Assembly (NCBI GenBank): GCA_905235625.1
Contig: CAJOLX010000008.1
Span: 1 to 64,000, forward strand
Direction: 5' to 3'
DNA from: an uncultured Clostridia bacterium
Lineage (GTDB): Bacteria > Bacillota > Clostridia > Oscillospirales > Acutalibacteraceae
DNA: 64,000 nucleotides
Positions 60,867 to 64,000 of this stretch are shown one piece after another. A model generated the notes under the pieces. It was not told the DNA's origin. It saw only the letters and a program-made list of their open reading frames with translations, and ran no database searches. The translations under genes were made by a program, and so were the position numbers. Within the stretch, counting starts at the first letter, position 1. Each line of letters opens with the position of its first letter.

Positions 60867-62579
60867 ATGAACAACGTAAATGAGCTTTACAAAATATGGC
60901 TCGGCTCCGTTAAGGATGAGGAGCTTCGCGCTGAGCTTGAATCCATTGAGGGCAAAGGCGATGAGATACTTGACCGCTTTTACCGCAGCCTTGAATTCGG
61001 CACGGCGGGTCTGAGGGGAGTGCTCGGAGCGGGCACCAACCGCATGAATATTTACACCGTGGGTCAGGCAACGCAGGGTCTCGCCGATTATCTTAACAGC
61101 AAGTATGACGGAGCGAGCGTCGCTATCGGTTACGACTCAAGAATCAAGTCCGATGAATTTGCCGCCGAAAGCGCAAAAATTCTCGCCGCAAACGGCATTA
61201 AGGTCTATATGTACAGCCGTCTTATGCCCACGCCGTTCGTTTCATACGCGGTCATGAGGCTTAAATGCCAAAGCGGCATAGTGATAACGGCAAGCCACAA
61301 CCCCTCCAAATATAACGGCTACAAGTGCTACGACCCGAGAGGTTATCAGATGACCGAGGAGGCAGCCGCCGAAACTTACGCTTTCATTCAAAAGACGGAT
61401 ATGTTCTCCGGCATTAAGACGGTCGATTTTGACAAAGCCGTTTCGGAAGGGCTTATCGAATACATTTCCGACGAAATTACAGAGGAATATTATTCTCTCT
61501 GCCTTTCGAGGCCCCTTCACCCCGACATCGTTAAAGAAAGCGACGTTAAGATAATTTATTCCCCGCTCAACGGCACAGGCAACGTCCCCGTAAGAACGGT
61601 GCTTGAGAGGGCGGGATACAAAAACATAAAGGTAGTGAAAGAGCAGGAAAATCCCGACGGAACCTTCCCGACCTGCCCCTACCCCAACCCCGAAATTCGC
61701 CAGGTGTTTGAATGCGGGCTCGCGATGACGAAAGATTTTAAAGCGGACCTTCTGCTCGCGACCGACCCGGACTGCGACAGAGTGGGCGTTGCGGTGCTCA
61801 CCGGCGACGAATACGTTTTGCTCACGGGCAACGATATGGGCGTTTTGCTCGTTAACTATCTGCTCTCTCAGAGGCAGGCTCTCGGCACTCTGCCCGAGCA
61901 TCCCGTGGTCGTAAAATCCTTCGTTTCCACAAAGCTCGTTGACAGAATATGCGCAAAATACGGCGCTCAGCTCGTTGACGTGCTCACCGGCTTCAAATAC
62001 ATCGGAGAGGTGATAACTTCACTTGACGCTCAGGGCAGAAAAGACGATTTCATAATCGGCTTTGAAGAGAGCTACGGCTACCTTATCGGCACGCACGCGA
62101 AGGATAAAGACGCCGTTGCCGCTTCGCTCATGATTTGCGAAATGACGGCTTATTACAAATCTCAGGGCAAAACTCTCGTTGACGTGCTCAACGGATTGTA
62201 TGATGAATTCGGCTGTTTCAGCAATAAGCTGATGAACTTCGCATACGAAGGCGCCGACGGCATGGTGAAAATGGCAAGCATTATGAGCACCACCGCCGAA
62301 AATCCGCCCGAAGAAATCGCGGGATTCTCCGTGCTCAGGCATTATAACTACAACACGAGCGAGATTATCGACAACCGCACGGGCGAAAAAGAAGCGATCA
62401 CTCTGCCTAAATCCAACATTCTCGCATACGAGCTGCCCGAGGGCAACTTTGTGATTATGCGCCCGTCCGGCACGGAGCCCAAAATCAAAATTTACATAAC
62501 CGGAATAGGCAGCAGCAAAGAGGACGCCGAAGATAAGGCTCAGCGCCTTTCCGACGCGATGAAAGCTCTGCTGCAATAA
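60867..62579 (+). CDS. Phosphohexomutase (phosphoglucomutase/phosphomannomutase family)
   Basis: 570 aa, the long form found in Bacillota (PgcA-like). The active Ser is in GIVITASHNPSKYNG (near residue 145), the metal loop LLATDPDCDRVG (near 305), the sugar-specificity loop GFEESYGYL (near 395), and RPSGTEPKIKIY closes the phosphate site. It interconverts glucose 1- and 6-phosphate (or mannose forms). It is co-directional with gapA and apgM but separated from gapA by a terminator. Confidence 0.95.
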   Translation: MNNVNELYKIWLGSVKDEELRAELESIEGKGDEILDRFYRSLEFGTAGLRGVLGAGTNRMNIYTVGQATQGLADYLNSKYDGASVAIGYDSRIKSDEFAAESAKILAANGIKVYMYSRLMPTPFVSYAVMRLKCQSGIVITASHNPSKYNGYKCYDPRGYQMTEEAAAETYAFIQKTDMFSGIKTVDFDKAVSEGLIEYISDEITEEYYSLCLSRPLHPDIVKESDVKIIYSPLNGTGNVPVRTVLERAGYKNIKVVKEQENPDGTFPTCPYPNPEIRQVFECGLAMTKDFKADLLLATDPDCDRVGVAVLTGDEYVLLTGNDMGVLLVNYLLSQRQALGTLPEHPVVVKSFVSTKLVDRICAKYGAQLVDVLTGFKYIGEVITSLDAQGRKDDFIIGFEESYGYLIGTHAKDKDAVAASLMICEMTAYYKSQGKTLVDVLNGLYDEFGCFSNKLMNFAYEGADGMVKMASIMSTTAENPPEEIAGFSVLRHYNYNTSEIIDNRTGEKEAITLPKSNILAYELPEGNFVIMRPSGTEPKIKIYITGIGSSKEDAEDKAQRLSDAMKALLQ

Positions 62580-62598
62580 AATATACGGAGATAAGACA

Positions 62599-62910
62599 AT
62601 GAAAAAAAGAAATCTCATAGTAAGAATAATCGCCATAGTTATGTGCGCCATTCTCGTGCTCGGCGTAGTGACGGTGGCAATCTATTCCTTTGCCGCGGGC
62701 CCCGGCGACGAGGTTATTGCCGCGGCGGCTCCCGCAACGGGCAGCAACGATAAGGTGCTTATATTCGCTGTGGCGGCGGCAGTGGCTCTCGCGGCGGCGA
62801 TAGCCATAATCGTTTCGTCCTCTTCAAGGCATAAGCCGGATGACAAGGGCAAAAAAGCCGATAAAGCGGACGGCGAAAGCGAAGAAAATCAAGACAACAG
62901 CGCAGATTGA
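62599..62910 (+). CDS. Small two-helix membrane protein of unknown function
   Basis: 103 aa. Helices at about 8-30 and 50-72, then a charged Lys/Asp/Glu tail (KPDDKGKKADKADGESEEN). The family is unknown to me. The ATG has ggagataa upstream. It sits in a tight run, 19 bp after the mutase and 15 bp before apgM. Confidence 0.75.
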   Translation: MKKRNLIVRIIAIVMCAILVLGVVTVAIYSFAAGPGDEVIAAAAPATGSNDKVLIFAVAAAVALAAAIAIIVSSSSRHKPDDKGKKADKADGESEENQDNSAD

Positions 62911-62925
62911 TCGGAGTTTTAACAA

Positions 62926-64000
62926 ATGAAATACGCAGTAGTTTTATATGACGGCATGGCGGATTACCCCGTGCCTGCGCTCGGCGGCAAGACCCCTATG
63001 GAGCTTGCCGACAAGCCTGTTTTTGACCGACTCGGCAGCAAGGGCAGAGTCGGTATGGTCAGAACGGTAGCAGACGGTTTAAAGCCCGGCTCGGACGTTG
63101 CAAATCTCAGCGTGCTCGGCTACGACCCCTCGGTTTGCTACACGGGCCGTTCGCCGCTTGAAGCGGTCAGCATCGGCGTTAAAATGAAAGACACCGACGT
63201 TTCTTTAAGATGCAATCTCGTAACTCTCAGCGACGATGAGCCTTACGAAAAAAAGACGATGGTCGATTATTCCGCGGGCGATATTTCCACGGCTGAGGCA
63301 GCCGAAATAATAAAGAGCGTTCAGGAAAAATTCGGCAATGAAGAATTTACGTTTTACAGCGGAGTGAGCTATCGCCACTGCCTCATTGTCAATAACGGCA
63401 CGACCGAGCTCGGCTCAATGACTCCGCCTCACGATATTTCGGGCAGAGTTATAGGCGAATATCTTTCTTCTTCGCCAAACGCCGAAAAGCTCATCGCGAT
63501 GATGAAGGAAAGCTACGATTTTCTTATGCGGCATCCCGTTAATCAAAAGAGAATTGCTCAGGGCAAAAGGCCCGCAAATTCAATCTGGCTCTGGGGCGAG
63601 GGCAGAAAGCCCATGCTCGAATCCTTTGAAGAAAAAAGAGGGCTCAAGGGCAGCATAATATCCGCCGTTGACCTGCTCAAGGGCATAGGAATATGCGCCG
63701 GAATGAACACGCCCGAGGTTGAGGGCGCCACCGGCTACATAGACACCAACTTTGAGGGCAAGGCTGCCGCGGCGGTAGAAGAATGGAAAAGCGGAAGAGA
63801 TTTCGTTTATCTTCATTTTGAAGCTCCAGACGAATGCGGTCACCGCGACGAGCCCGAAAACAAGGTGAAATCAATTGAGCTCATAGATCAAAAGGTGCTG
63901 CCCGTTTTGCTTGATTATCTTGACGGCTGCGGAGAGGATTATAAGATGATGATTCTCCCCGACCACCCCACTCCCATAGTGACAAAAACTCACGCGAGAG
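62926..64000 (+). CDS. apgM: Cofactor-independent phosphoglycerate mutase, ApgM (archaeal-type) family; C-terminus cut by window edge
   Basis: 358 codons are visible, without a stop; it is not in the ORF track because it runs off the window. The alkaline-phosphatase-fold start is VVLYDGMADYPVPALGGKTPME (Asp is a metal ligand), then GSDVANLSVLGYDP (Ser nucleophile region), ECGHRDEPENK and LPDHPTPI near the edge (second metal-ligand set). It converts 3- to 2-phosphoglycerate. This is the ApgM/TIGR00306-like form rather than the common GpmI. Ribosome site tcggag, ATG at 62926. Confidence 0.93.
   Translation, partial: MKYAVVLYDGMADYPVPALGGKTPMELADKPVFDRLGSKGRVGMVRTVADGLKPGSDVANLSVLGYDPSVCYTGRSPLEAVSIGVKMKDTDVSLRCNLVTLSDDEPYEKKTMVDYSAGDISTAEAAEIIKSVQEKFGNEEFTFYSGVSYRHCLIVNNGTTELGSMTPPHDISGRVIGEYLSSSPNAEKLIAMMKESYDFLMRHPVNQKRIAQGKRPANSIWLWGEGRKPMLESFEEKRGLKGSIISAVDLLKGIGICAGMNTPEVEGATGYIDTNFEGKAAAAVEEWKSGRDFVYLHFEAPDECGHRDEPENKVKSIELIDQKVLPVLLDYLDGCGEDYKMMILPDHPTPIVTKTHAR

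Noticed and set aside
1-64000. CRISPR arrays, tRNA or rRNA genes
   Set aside because: I looked for regular direct repeats with unique spacers and for tRNA/rRNA landmarks and found none. This is a by-eye search, so a single tRNA could be missed.

Overview
The window looks like chromosome from an uncultured gut-type member of the Clostridia (Bacillota), probably near the Ruminococcaceae/Oscillospirales. The evidence is a PolC-type replicative polymerase, a monoderm envelope gene set, GAGG/GGAGG ribosome binding sites, many TTG starts, about 50% GC, a type I dockerin module and scattered glycoside hydrolases. The placement is inference; no rRNA or tRNA gene is present. Both ends cut genes: a secreted repeat protein (minus strand) at the left and an ApgM-type phosphoglycerate mutase at the right.

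Layout. 1-6868 (minus): two large secreted proteins, one with InlB-like repeats and one of 1720 aa ending in a dockerin; the latter has a consensus promoter and a long GC-rich leader. 7619-9796 (minus): GH36 alpha-galactosidase. 9961-15455 (plus): threonine synthase, a phosphoesterase, then tig-clpP-clpX. 15540-26211 (minus): pyrH-frr-uppS-cdsA-dxr-rseP-ispG-polC, the conserved translation/isoprenoid/lipid carrier cluster. 26409-31088 (plus): GH89 alpha-N-acetylglucosaminidase, an amidohydrolase and a secreted beta-helix gene broken by one amber codon. 31177-33951 (minus): metK, a GT2 glycosyltransferase and a CofE-like ligase, overlapping and behind a SAM-I riboswitch. 34204-36280 (minus): HAD phosphatase and the SPFH/NfeD pair. 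36453-39793 (plus): ROK kinase, sedoheptulose-phosphate-isomerase-like SIS protein, GH2 glycosidase. 39967-41900: a small XRE regulator divergent from a zinc-ribbon/OB-fold membrane protein across a perfect inverted repeat, then about 900 bp of non-coding repeats including two MITE-like inverted-repeat units. 41983-43737 (minus): PAP2 phosphatase and a zinc-ribbon membrane protein. 43971-56637 (plus): GH127 enzyme, then DUF1015, serine hydrolase, small membrane protein, topoisomerase III, orphan peptide-type binding lipoprotein, a GH5-like protein lacking its catalytic residues, NodB deacetylase-SH3, RadC and DUF2804. 56848-64000 (plus): murA, WalJ-like hydrolase, rlmH, gapA, phosphohexomutase, a small membrane protein and apgM.

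How it fits together. Most of the window is housekeeping (protein quality control, replication, envelope precursor synthesis, glycolysis, SAM supply). The accessory layer is glycan use: alpha-galactosidase, alpha-N-acetylglucosaminidase, a beta-glycosidase and a beta-L-arabinofuranosidase-like enzyme. All lack obvious signal peptides, so they probably act on imported oligosaccharides, yet no sugar permease is encoded here. The dockerin protein and the repeat-rich exoprotein next to it suggest a cell-surface assembly. I found no defence system, prophage, CRISPR array or biosynthetic cluster. The most unusual items are the dockerin protein with its GC-rich leader, the SAM-riboswitch operon carrying a CofE-like gene, the catalytically degenerate GH5-like protein, the palindromic elements at 41.2-41.8 kb and the amber-interrupted beta-helix gene.
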